Assembly: GCA_016706845.1 (NCBI GenBank)
Contig: JADJIV010000001.1
Location: forward strand, 62,001-126,000
Length of the DNA: 64,000 nucleotides
From: PNOJ01 sp016706845
Lineage (GTDB): Bacteria; Krumholzibacteriota; Krumholzibacteriia; LZORAL124-64-63
Reading direction: 5' to 3'
The position numbers were made by a program, and so were the translations under genes. Shown here piece after piece: positions 28,316-38,288 of the stretch; the stretch's first letter is position 1, and every line of letters starts with the position of its first letter. Under the pieces are notes generated by a model, which made no database searches, had not been told where the DNA came from, and was given only the letters and a program-made list of their open reading frames with translations.

Positions 28316-28499
28316 CTGGAGATGACGAGTCATCGCCCGGGATCGATCGACGCCCTGCCGACGGCGGACGCCCTCCGGTCACCTCGTGTGACCGGAGGCT
28401 CGGCGTTTCGGCCCCTGCGCCGTCCTGGCGCAGGGGCCTCACGACGCCGCCGACGGCAGGGCTGTCGATCGATCCCGGGCGGCGTCCCGTCATCCCAGG
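28316..28499 (-). ncRNA. Structured intergenic element, copy 2 (candidate noncoding RNA, minus orientation)
   Basis: Closing stem: 28335-28350 pairs perfectly with 28465-28480 (16 bp), continued by 28353-28360/28454-28461 and 28362-28367/28447-28452. Outside it, 28322-28328 can pair with 28488-28494. Read on the minus strand, the interior holds hairpin A GCCCCTGCGCC-AGGAC-GGCGCAGGGGC (28437-28411) and hairpin B CCTCCGGTCAC-ACGAG-GTGACCGGAGG (28398-28372). The core aligns with copy 1 over about 75 nt. It starts about 25 bp after the tricorn gene stop, in the 443-bp gap before the GT2 gene. No convincing ORF. Confidence 0.55.
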
Positions 28500-28604
28500 G
28501 TGGGCGTGAAGAGACCGGCACCGCCGAGGCGCGGGTGAATCGGGCCAGAGGTGGTCAGAACCGGGCGGAGGAGTCAAAGAACGGACGGGGACTTGCGCGG
28601 CGCT

Positions 28605-28630
28605 CTGTCAATAACCCATTAACTGTCAAT
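28605..28630. repeat. Direct repeat CTGTCAAT x2 (candidate operator or promoter part)
   Basis: CTGTCAAT at 28605-28612 and again at 28623-28630, 18 bp apart, inside an AT-rich patch about 110 bp upstream of the GT2 start. On the minus strand each contains TTGACA, so this may instead be promoter sequence reading toward element copy 2. Confidence 0.3.
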
Positions 28631-28736
28631 GAGTTGTATCGGGACCACCGGTTGGCGGCCAGGGTGGGGGTGGCCGGGGACTTGCTCTGGGGAATCCATC
28701 AGGATTCGCAGAGATGTCCCGATCCCGGAGGCCGTC

Positions 28737-30760
28737 ATGACCGAGCCGTTCGCCAATCGCGTCTCGATCGTCATTCCCGTGTTCGACAAGCGCGCGCTGA
28801 CCGAGGCCTGCCTCGACGCGCTGCACCGCCATACCCCGGCCGGCGTGGAGATCGTCGTGGTGGACAACGGGTCGACCGACGGTTCCGCGGCCTGGCTGCG
28901 CAGCCTGCACGAACGCGGCGAGATCCGCGCCTTGCTGAACCCCCGGAACGTCGGCTTCGCCCGGGCCAGCAACCAGGGAGCGGCGGCCGCCCGCGGCGAG
29001 CTGCTGCTGTTCCTGAACAACGACACCGAGGTCACCGAGGGCTGGCTGGAGCCCCTGGTCTGGACGCTCGACCACGACCCGTACGTCGGCGCGGCCGGCT
29101 CGAAGCTGCTGTTCGCCGACGGCACCGTGCAGCACGCGGGCGTCGCGCTGGTGCAGGGCGACACGCCCACCGGCCCGCTGCTGGGCGGACAGCCTCTCGC
29201 GTACGGCAAGCCCGCCGACTCCCCCGCCGCCGACAAGGCCATGGTCGTGCGCTGCCTGACCGCGGCCTGCCTGCTGGTGCGCCGCGAGGCCTTCGAGGCC
29301 GCCGGCGGCTTCGACGAGGCCTACTGGAACGGCAACGAGGACGTCGACCTCTGCCTGAAGCTGGAGGAAGCCGGCTGGCGGCTGGTCTACCGGCCGGAGA
29401 GCGTGGTCGTGCACCACGAGTCGCAGAGCGGCCCCGAACGCTTCTCGAAGCTGGACCAGAACATCGCTCTGCTGAACGAGCGCTGGCTGGGTCGGGTCAC
29501 GCCCGACTACTACCGCGACCTCGACTGGAAAGCCGTGGCCGCGCCCGACTTCCGGTTGCGCCAGTACGCGCCGCCGCGCCTGCGCTTCGAGCGCGAGAAC
29601 CGGCGTCCCGTACAGGAGCAGACCGCCTCGGTGATCGTGCTCTGCCACAACGCCCTGGAGTACACGCGCAAGTGCGCCGCGTCGCTGCTGTCCCACACCG
29701 ACCCGCGGCACGAGATCATCTTCGTCGACAACGCCAGCACCGATGGCACCGGCGACTGGCTGCGCGAGCTGACCTCGCACCAGGAGCGTTGCCACGCCAT
29801 CTACAGCCAGGAGAACCTGGGCTACGCGGCCGGCAACAACCTGGGCCTGGCCCACGCCCGCGGCGACCACCTGGTCCTGCTCAACAGCGACGTCGTGGTG
29901 ACTCCGGGGTGGCTCGAGCGGCTCATCGCCGCCGCGCAGCACCCCCAGGCCGGCGTCGTCGGCCCGGTCACCAACAGCATCACCGGCCCCCAGAAGCTGG
30001 CGGAGGTCGGCTACGACCAGGAGTCGCTGCGTGATCTGGATTTCTTCGCCGCCATGCACGGCGACTCCTGCCGCGGCCAGGACGTGCCGACGCTGTGGGT
30101 CGTCGGCTTCTGCATGCTGATCAAACGCGACCTCCTGGCGCGCATCGGCGGCCTGGACGAGCGCTTCGGGCGGGGCAACTTCGAGGACACCGACTTCTGC
30201 CTGCGCGCGTTCCTGGCCGGCTACCAGTGCCTGGTCGCCCGCGACTGCTTCGTGCACCACTTCGGCAGCCGCAGCTTCGCCGCCGCGAAGGTCGACTACC
30301 GCGCCTCCCTCGAGCGGAACTGGGGCGTGTTCAAGCGGAAGTGGCGCATCCCGCAGGCGGTGGGCTACGAGCAGAAGTTCGACCTCGAGAGCATCGTCGT
30401 GGCGGGCTTCCACCCCGTGCTGCACTTCGAGCCGCTGCCGCGCGCCCGCGGCGTGGCCCCGATCGAGCCCACGGCGCAGGACCTCGCCCGCCGCCTGTGC
30501 GACGGCGAGTCGATGTTCCGCGACGGCCGCGCCGGCGACGCCGAGCCGTCTTCCGGCACGTGCAGGAGTGGCGCGCCGACGAACCCGCGGCCGCCAACGG
30601 CCTGGCGTGCGCCCTGTGGGAGCAGGGGCGGCCGGACGAGGCCGCCGCCGTGCTCGAGGCGACGCTGCGCCACGATCCGGAGAACGAAGACGCGCGCTGG
30701 AATCTCGCGGAGATCCGCAAGGCGGTCGCGGCGCAGGAACACGTGCCGGTCCTCAGCTGA
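28737..30760 (+). CDS. Two-domain family 2 glycosyltransferase with short TPR tail; one frameshift
   Basis: About 674 residues. Domain 1 (about 8-270) starts VSIVIPVFDKRALTEACLDA, with VDNGSTDGSAAWL and LLLFLNNDTEVTEGWLEPLV (D-x-D-like site). Domain 2 (about 295-560) starts ASVIVLCHNALEYTRKCAAS, with VDNASTDGTGDWL and HLVLLNSDVVVTPGWLERL. The tail resembles a TPR (NGLACALWEQGRPDEAAAVL). The frame changes near 30545, where a plus-frame shift restores VFRHVQEWRADEPAA and the natural end at 30760. ATG follows GGAG. Tandem GT2 proteins of this kind usually build surface polysaccharides. Confidence 0.88.
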
Positions 30761-30780
30761 ACTGCATCGCCGCTACGCGT

Positions 30781-30810
30781 CGAGGCCCCAGGCGGATGCC
30801 CGGGGCCTCG
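30781..30810. terminator. Hairpin between convergent GT2 and asnS genes
   Basis: CGAGGCCCC/GGGGCCTCG (30781-30789, 30802-30810) with an inner GGC-GGAT-GCC, so nearly 12 bp with one mismatch. Lies 20 bp past the GT2 stop and 45 bp before the end of asnS. No T-run. Confidence 0.5.
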
Positions 30811-30854
30811 TTGCAAATACGGGCGCGAAGACCCGCCGTCTAAAAATCCACACC

Positions 30855-32255
<1,401 letters not shown>

Positions 32256-32367
32256 GTCGCATCCTCGCGCTGGCGGTGGGGGTTCGCGGCGAATGCTGGA
32301 CATGATGGACGATCGCGCCCCGCCGCGCAAGCCCTCGGGGCGGGCTCGGGGAGCGGTCCCCCTGGGG

Positions 32368-34516
32368 TCAGGCGAAGCCCAGCGCCCGGCCGCCCTGGTA
32401 GACGAGCAGGGAGGCCAGGTAGGCGGCGACGGTCAGGTAACTCAGCATGAACAGGGTCCAGCCCCAGCTGGCGGTCTCGCGGCGGGTGACCGCCAGCGTG
32501 CTCATGCACTGCATGGCGATCATGAAGAAGACGATCAGGCTCACCCCGGTCAGCGGCGTCCAGACGGGGCGGCCGTCGGGCCGGCGGTCGCGCAGCATGG
32601 CCTCGCGCAGGGTGTTGTCGGCCGGATCCCCCTCGCCGCCGACGCCGTAGACCACGCCCATCGTGCCGACGAAGACCTCGCGCGCGGCGAAGGCGCCGAT
32701 CAGGCCGATGCCGATCTTCCAGTCGAAACCCAGGGGCGCGATGACGGGCTCCAGCGCGCCGCCGATGCGCCCGGCGTAGCTGTGCCGCAGCTGCTCGGAC
32801 TGGACCGCGGCCGCGTCGGCTCCTGCAGGGAGTTCCACGCCGGGCTTCGGGTAGGTCAGCAGCACCCACAGCACGACCGTCATCACCAGGATCACGGTGC
32901 CGGCGGTGGTCAGGAAGGCCCGCGAGCGCTCCCACATCACCATCAGGACGGTCTTGGGGTCGGGCATGCGGTAGGCCGGCAGCTCCAGCAGCAGCGGGCG
33001 CGGGCGGCCCTTGAAGACGGTGCGTCCCAGCAGGCCCACGGCCAGCAGGGCCAGCAGCGAGCTCAGCACGTAGATCCCCAGCAGCACCAGCGTGCCGGTG
33101 CTCAGAAAACCGATCTTCTGCGCGGCGGGGAAGGTCAGCGCGATCACCAGGGTGTAGACCGGCAGGCGGGCCGAGCAGCTGATCAGGGGCACGGCCATGA
33201 TCGTCAGGAAGCGGTCGCGGCGGTTGTCGATGGTGCGGGTGGCCATGATCGCGGGGATGGCGCAGGCGTAGCCGCTGAGCATCGGGACGAAGGCCTGGCC
33301 GTGCAGGCCGAGCCGGCGCATGAGCCGGTCGATCAGGAAGGCCGCGCGCGCCAGGTACCCGGTGCCCTCGAGGATCGAAATGAACAGGAACAGGAACAGG
33401 ATCTGCGGCAGGAACACCAGCACGCCGCCCACGCCGGCGATCACGCCGTCCAGCAGCAGGTCGCGCAGGAATCCGGCCGGCAGCAGCCCGCGCAGCGCGC
33501 CGGCGAGGCCGCCGACTCCGTTCTCGATCAGGCCCATGAACGGCTCGGACCACGAGAACAGCGTCTGGAAGATGAGCCCCATGATCGTCACGAAGACCGC
33601 CGTGCCCCACAGGGGGTGGGTGAGCACGGCATCGATGCGCTCGGTCTGGTGGCTGCGGGGCGGGTTGCGGGTGATCAGGCGCGGGGCCAGCAGGTCGATC
33701 TTCGCGTAGCGGGCCGCCACCGCCTCGCGCGCGAGGTCGCGGCCCGCAGCCTCGAGTCGCGTCCGCGTCGCCAGCGCGATCTCGCGCAGTCGCGGCCGGA
33801 CTTCGAGCTCGCTGTGCGGAGTCACGCTCATCAGCAGCCACAGCGCGAAGGCGCGGCGCGCCGACGGCGTGGGCAGGCTGAAGCGCACCTCCTCGCGGAT
33901 CGCCGCGTCGAAGGCGTCGAGGTCGGCGGACAGCTCGGCGCAGGGTTCCCACAGCCAGTCCGGGGACGGGATCGGCCGCGCGCCGGTCAGCACGTCGTCG
34001 AGCGTCTCGCGCAGCAGCTCGAGCCCCTGGCGGCGGCGGGCGACCGTGCCCACGACCGGAGATCCCGAACTCCTTGCGCAGCGCGTCGAAGTGCAGGTCG
34101 ATGCCCTCGCCGCGCGCGGCGTCGATCATGTTGACCACGGCGATGACCGGCAGCCCGAACTCCATCACCTGCATCAGGAAGAACAGGCTGCGCTCGAGCG
34201 CGACGGCGTCCAGCACGACCAGGACCGCATCGGGGCGCGGCAGGCCCTTGCGCCCCAGCAGCGAGTTGATCGCCACTTCCTCGTCGGGAGAGCGCGCCGT
34301 CAGGCTGTAGGTGCCGGGCACGTCGACCAGCGTGACGCGTCCGGCGCGGGGCAGCTCGGCCTCGGCGGTGCGCGACTCGACGGTGATGCCGGGGTAGTTG
34401 CCGATCTTGGCGTGGGCGCCGGTGAGCGCGTTGAAGAGGGTCGTCTTGCCGCTGTTGGGGTTGCCGGCGACCGCGACGATCTTCTGCCGGCGGGCGGGGT
34501 CCGTGGCGGGGGCCAT
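32368..34516 (-). CDS. feoB: Ferrous iron transport protein B; one frameshift
   Basis: G-protein-coupled Fe2+ importer of the inner membrane. The N-terminal G domain is intact (VAVAGNPNSGKTTLFNALTG, LVDVPGTYSLTARSPDEEVA), but the frame changes near 34060, after RKEFGIS. The continuing frame runs VVGTVARRRQGLELLRETLD and then the membrane gates (FLPQILFLFLFISILEGTGY, the FSARLPVY-type SCSARLPVYTLVIAL) to the stop at 32368. Corrected length is about 716 residues. ATG follows GGAGGA, 25 bp after feoA. I expect the frameshift to be a sequence error. Confidence 0.9.
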
Positions 34517-34541
34517 CGCGTCCTCCGTCAGGCGCTCGGGA

Positions 34542-34790
34542 TCAGAGGGGGCGACAGCGGATCAGCGCCGCTTCCTGCTTGCGGATGGAGAGGCGGTAAC
34601 CGCGGACCTTGATCTCGATGGGATCGCCCAGGGGCGCGTGACGGATGACCGACAGGCGGGTGCCGGGCGTGAGGCCCATCTCCATCAGACGGGTGCGCAG
34701 CCCGTTGCAGGGGTCGATGTCGAGGAGTTCGGCGGCCGATCCGGCCTGCACCCGGTCGAGTGTCACGCGCTTTCCGATCGTTGGCACCAC
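34542..34790 (-). CDS. feoA: Ferrous iron transport protein A
   Basis: 82 residues, an SH3-like FeoA domain: LDRVQAGSAAELLDIDPCNG, RLMEMGLTPGTRLSVIRHAP, GDPIEIKVRGYRLSIRKQEA. FeoA is a small cytoplasmic partner required for FeoB function. The start is one of two adjacent GTG codons (34790 or 34787); the ribosome site ACAAGAG is weak and lies in a palindrome, so translation could be controlled there. First gene of feoAB. Confidence 0.93.
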   Translation of the reverse strand: MVPTIGKRVTLDRVQAGSAAELLDIDPCNGLRTRLMEMGLTPGTRLSVIRHAPLGDPIEIKVRGYRLSIRKQEAALIRCRPL

Positions 34791-34791
34791 T

Positions 34792-34849
34792 CTTGTCTGA
34801 ACAAGACTTATTGGTATGCCAAAGATATGTGCGTAACAACTAGGCGCAA
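34792..34849 (-). promoter_or_regulatory. feoAB promoter with two palindromes (candidate metalloregulator operator)
   Basis: Minus-strand -35 TTGCGC (34849-34844) and -10 TATCTT (34827-34822), 16 bases apart. Downstream lie two palindromes: TTGGTATGCCAA (34811-34822) and CTTGTCTGAACAAG (34792-34805). The region is an AT-rich island. Position suggests repression by an iron regulator (Fur or DtxR family), but neither palindrome matches a consensus I can name. Confidence 0.45.
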
Positions 34850-36789
34850 GGGATATTTGCCGCCGGCGCCGCGTCGAGCAGGACCCGGAATCCCGCCCGA
34901 TTCAGGCCATCCAGGAGCCCTTGCCGCCAATCGTCGCCGGCCCCGCACCCGCCGGCCTGCCGGAAGCAGTCGGCGCGCACGGCCAGGGTGAGTTCCGCAG
35001 CGGAGCCGCTCGCGGCCAGATCGGGTTGCGACACCAGGGGCATCACCGCGGCCGCGAGCCAGCCTGCGGGCAGGGGGGCGTCGAGATCGGCGACCACGAG
35101 GCAGGCGCCGCGAGCCGTGGCGGCGGCCAGGTTGACGGCGGCGGACCGGTCGATGGCGGCGACGCAACCTGCGACCACGGCGCCGGCCAGCCGCAGGTCG
35201 GCTTGGGTCGCGATCGCGCGCTCCAGGTAGCGGCGCGCCGGCGCGCTCAGACCGGCGTCGGCCACCACGTACTCGATCGCCGTGGGCAGTTGCTCGGCGC
35301 GGAGCGCGGCGAGACCGCGCAGGATGGCCGGCAGACCGCCCGCGGCCGGCAGCAGCACCGAAATCTCGGGCGTGGGCGGCGGCGGCGGCGCAAGCGGCCT
35401 GGCCGCGATGCGTCCACCTGCAAGCGCCGCGCCCGACCACAGGCCGAGGCGACGGGCGTCCTGTCCCAGCAGTTCCCAGGCGCGCTGGGCGTCGGCGCGG
35501 TGCCGCTCGCTGCGGCAGGTCTGGGTCGTGCGCTGGCGGAAGGAGCTGAGCGGCTCGCGCAGCAGCACCAGGTCGCCCTTGCTCAGCAGGTGGCACCACA
35601 GGGACATGTCGCCGTTGGTCAGGGCCCGCCGACCACCGAAGGACATCAGGGTCGGCTGGGCGTCGGCGGCGTCCTCGCGGCGGAAGAGGCAGGTCGTGGG
35701 CTCGCCGATGAAGTTGCGGCGGCCGCCGAGCATCAGGGCGGCGAGGTCCGTGCCGCGGATCAGCACGTCGGTCGCGGCCAGCGGCGCGTTGAAGTCGTCG
35801 GGCAGGACGCAGCCCTCTTCGTCGATCAGGCGTCGGTAGGAAGCAGCCAGGGTCGCACCACCGCTGCCGGCGAGCGCCGCGACCAGGCGCGCCACGCAGT
35901 CCGGCTCGAGCAGGTCGTCGTCGGCCAGGCACTTCACGTAGTCGCCGCGCGCCCGCTCGTAGAGGGCCTGCCAGTTGTCGATCTCGCCCAGGACCGCCGG
36001 GTTGCGCACGTAGCTCACGCGCGGGTCCTCGGCGGCGTGCCGGCGGCAGACGGCCTCGATCTCGTCGCCGGGGCTGTCGTCCCCGACCAGGATCTCCAGG
36101 TGCGCGTGGGTCTGGCGGCGCGCCGACAGCAGGGCGGCCTCGAACCAGCGCGGCTCGTAGGCGGCGATCAGCACGCTGACCAGGGGCGGTCCGCCCGCGG
36201 GCCGCGGCGCCGGAGCGGGCCGGCGGAACTCCATCACCAGGTGGCGCCCGAGCCGCGTCTCGACGCCCCGGAAGAACGGCCAGCGGCTCTCCCCCGTCGC
36301 GCACACCACCGGCTCGGCGAGCCCCGCCAGCCGGGCCAGGCGCTTCAGTTCGGCGGCGTCGACCACGTGCTGGTGGCCCCAGTCCCGCAGGCAGACGTTC
36401 AGCATCTCGCAGGGGTTGGCGAGCCAGTCGTAGCCGTAGTCCTTCAGACCGCTGCGCTCGTGCCAGTCGGGGTCGAGATAGCAGCGCACGATCTCGGCGA
36501 GGTCGGGGGTGGCGATGCGCACCACGCCGCCCGGCCGCAGCGCGCGGCGGCACTCGCGCAGGAAGGCCATCAGCTCGCCCTGGGTCAGGTGCTCGACGAA
36601 GTGCTCGCTGTGGATGCCGTCGACGGTGCCGTCGGCGAAGGGCAGGCCGCCGCGGACGTCGAGCTTCAGGTCGGCGTCGCGGCCGAGGTCGAGGTTGACG
36701 AAGCCGGGCAGCGGCTGGTCGCCGCAGCCCACATTCACGAGCACGGCGTCGGCGGCCGTCGCTTCGGGACGACTCTGGCGTTCCGTCAC
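34840..36789 (-). CDS. SAM methyltransferase fused to family 2 glycosyltransferase
   Basis: 649 residues. Part 1 (about 10-200) is a class I methyltransferase (VLVNVGCGDQPLPGFVNLDL, EHFVEHLTQGELMAFLRECR, LRPGGVVRIATPDLAEIV). Part 2 (about 215-430) is a GT2 domain (PLVSVLIAAYEPRWFEAALL, EILVGDDSPGDEIE, YVKCLADDDLLEPDCVARLV). Part 3 (about 470-649) is GT2-like but lacks clear catalytic motifs. The GTG at 36789 overlaps the stop of the aminotransferase gene (GTGA), so the two are coupled. Likely a sugar-modifying and polymerising enzyme for a surface glycan. Confidence 0.82.
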   Translation of the reverse strand: MTERQSRPEATAADAVLVNVGCGDQPLPGFVNLDLGRDADLKLDVRGGLPFADGTVDGIHSEHFVEHLTQGELMAFLRECRRALRPGGVVRIATPDLAEIVRCYLDPDWHERSGLKDYGYDWLANPCEMLNVCLRDWGHQHVVDAAELKRLARLAGLAEPVVCATGESRWPFFRGVETRLGRHLVMEFRRPAPAPRPAGGPPLVSVLIAAYEPRWFEAALLSARRQTHAHLEILVGDDSPGDEIEAVCRRHAAEDPRVSYVRNPAVLGEIDNWQALYERARGDYVKCLADDDLLEPDCVARLVAALAGSGGATLAASYRRLIDEEGCVLPDDFNAPLAATDVLIRGTDLAALMLGGRRNFIGEPTTCLFRREDAADAQPTLMSFGGRRALTNGDMSLWCHLLSKGDLVLLREPLSSFRQRTTQTCRSERHRADAQRAWELLGQDARRLGLWSGAALAGGRIAARPLAPPPPPTPEISVLLPAAGGLPAILRGLAALRAEQLPTAIEYVVADAGLSAPARRYLERAIATQADLRLAGAVVAGCVAAIDRSAAVNLAAATARGACLVVADLDAPLPAGWLAAAVMPLVSQPDLAASGSAAELTLAVRADCFRQAGGCGAGDDWRQGLLDGLNRAGFRVLLDAAPAANIPCA

Positions 36790-38042
36790 GTGATTTCTCC
36801 CCGGCGGACGGCGTGGGGCCAGCGATCGCGGATCTCGGCGGCGTGCGCGACCATCGTGCGCAGCAGGCCGCCGATGCGCGCCACGTCGGCGGGTTCGACG
36901 CCCCCCCCGGTGGGCAGGGCCAGCACGCGGTCGGCGACGTGCTCGGTGCGCGGCAGCAGCAGGCCGGCGTGGGGGAACAGGGAGCGGTAGGGCTCCATGC
37001 GGTGGCAGCCGGGGTGGAAGTAGCGGCGCGCCAGCACGTTCTCGGCCCGCAGCAGCGCGACCAGCTGGTCGCGCGAGAGGCCGGCCTCGTCGCGGTCCAC
37101 CTCGACCACGACGTACTGGTAGTTGTTGCGCTCGCGCTCGTCGTAGCGCATGAGCGACAGCCCGGGCACGCCGCGCAGTTCGCGGCGGTAGGCGTCGTAG
37201 TGGCCGCGGTTGACCGCCACGATCCCGGCTTCCGCCTCCAGCGAGGTGAGGCCCATGGCCGCCGAGACCTCGGTCATCTTGCCGTTGACCCCGACGTGGA
37301 TCACGCGGTCCTCGCCGGAGAAGCCGAAGTTCTGCATCAGGCGGACGCGCTCGGCCAGGTCGTCGTCGTCGGTGGCGACGGCGCCGCCCTCGAAGGCGTT
37401 GAGGAACTTGGTGGCGTGGAAGCTGAAGATCTCGCAGCGGCCGAAACCGCCGACGGTGCGCCCGTCGCGCGTGCAGCCGAAGGCGTGGGCGGCGTCGAAC
37501 AGCAGCTGCAGGCCGCGGCGGTCGGCCAGCCGCTGCAGCTCCGCGACGCGGGCCGTGCGCCCGAACAGGTGCACGCCGATGATGCCCGTGGTGCGCGGCG
37601 TGATCAGCGCCTCGATCCGCTCGGGGTCGAGCGTATAGCCGCCGGGCTCGATGTCGCAGAACACCGGTGTGATGCGCTGCCACTGCAGCGCGTGGGCGGT
37701 CGCCACGAAGGTGAACGAAGGCACGATGACCTCGCCGCGCAGGTCCAGGGCGCGCACGGCGATCTCCAGCGCGGTCGTCGCGTTGCACGTCACCACGACG
37801 TGCCGTACGCCGACGCGCTCCGCGAGGCGCTGTTCGAACTCCTCGACCAGCGGGCCGCGGTTGGTCAGCCAGCGGCGGTCCAGCAGGCCCTCGATGCGGC
37901 GCAGCAGGACGGCGCGGTCGCCCAGGTTGGGGGCGCCGACGTGACGGGGAACCGCAAAGGCCGGTTCCCCGCCGAAGTACGCCAGGTGGGGGGTTCCCGG
38001 CGCTTCACGATCGCTCGTCTGGGGGAGGTTTGCCGTCCTCAC
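36786..38042 (-). CDS. DegT/DnrJ/EryC1/StrS aminotransferase
   Basis: 418 residues. PLP sugar aminotransferase making amino-deoxy sugars from keto-sugars. Signatures: VTCNATTALEIAVRALDLRG, EVIVPSFTFVATAHAL, LLFDAAHAFGC (cofactor Asp) and FSFHATKFLNAFEGGAVAT with the PLP Lys in ATK. The GTG start at 38042 is chosen because GGAGG sits 5 bases upstream; that GGAGG can pair with CCTCC just before it. The next gene, a methyltransferase-GT2 fusion, overlaps by 4 bp. Confidence 0.9.
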   Translation of the reverse strand: MRTANLPQTSDREAPGTPHLAYFGGEPAFAVPRHVGAPNLGDRAVLLRRIEGLLDRRWLTNRGPLVEEFEQRLAERVGVRHVVVTCNATTALEIAVRALDLRGEVIVPSFTFVATAHALQWQRITPVFCDIEPGGYTLDPERIEALITPRTTGIIGVHLFGRTARVAELQRLADRRGLQLLFDAAHAFGCTRDGRTVGGFGRCEIFSFHATKFLNAFEGGAVATDDDDLAERVRLMQNFGFSGEDRVIHVGVNGKMTEVSAAMGLTSLEAEAGIVAVNRGHYDAYRRELRGVPGLSLMRYDERERNNYQYVVVEVDRDEAGLSRDQLVALLRAENVLARRYFHPGCHRMEPYRSLFPHAGLLLPRTEHVADRVLALPTGGGVEPADVARIGGLLRTMVAHAAEIRDRWPHAVRRGEIT

Positions 38043-38047
38043 TCCGT

Positions 38048-38061
38048 CCTCCTGTAGGAGG
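38048..38061 (-). promoter_or_regulatory. Hairpin masking the ribosome site of the aminotransferase gene
   Basis: Minus strand: CCTCC (38061-38057), loop TACA, GGAGG (38052-38048), then 5 bases and the GTG start. The whole Shine-Dalgarno sequence is in the stem. Function is inferred. Confidence 0.4.
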
Positions 38062-38288
38062 TGTCCTGATGCTTCACGCAGGTGGTTGCAAGCGGCGGGC
38101 CTGCCGGCAGGAGCCACAGAACGGGTAGACGGGCCTCCCGGCGGCCAGAAACCGGCCAACGGGGCGTACGACCTGGCCGGATCCGGGCTCCGGGAGAGCC
38201 CGGCGCCCCTGCCCACCCCCGTCGACGCTGGCACGGGCCTTGCCCCTTGCAGACGGAGTCAACCCGACCCGAACCGGAGGGACCACCC

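Noticed and set aside
38062..38288. GC-rich, hairpin-rich intergenic region considered as a riboswitch or element copy
   Set aside because: It has local stems (CCTGCC/GGCAGG, CCGGGCT/AGCCCGG), but I could not match a c-di-GMP, cobalamin, TPP or SAM riboswitch core, and the element apices are missing.
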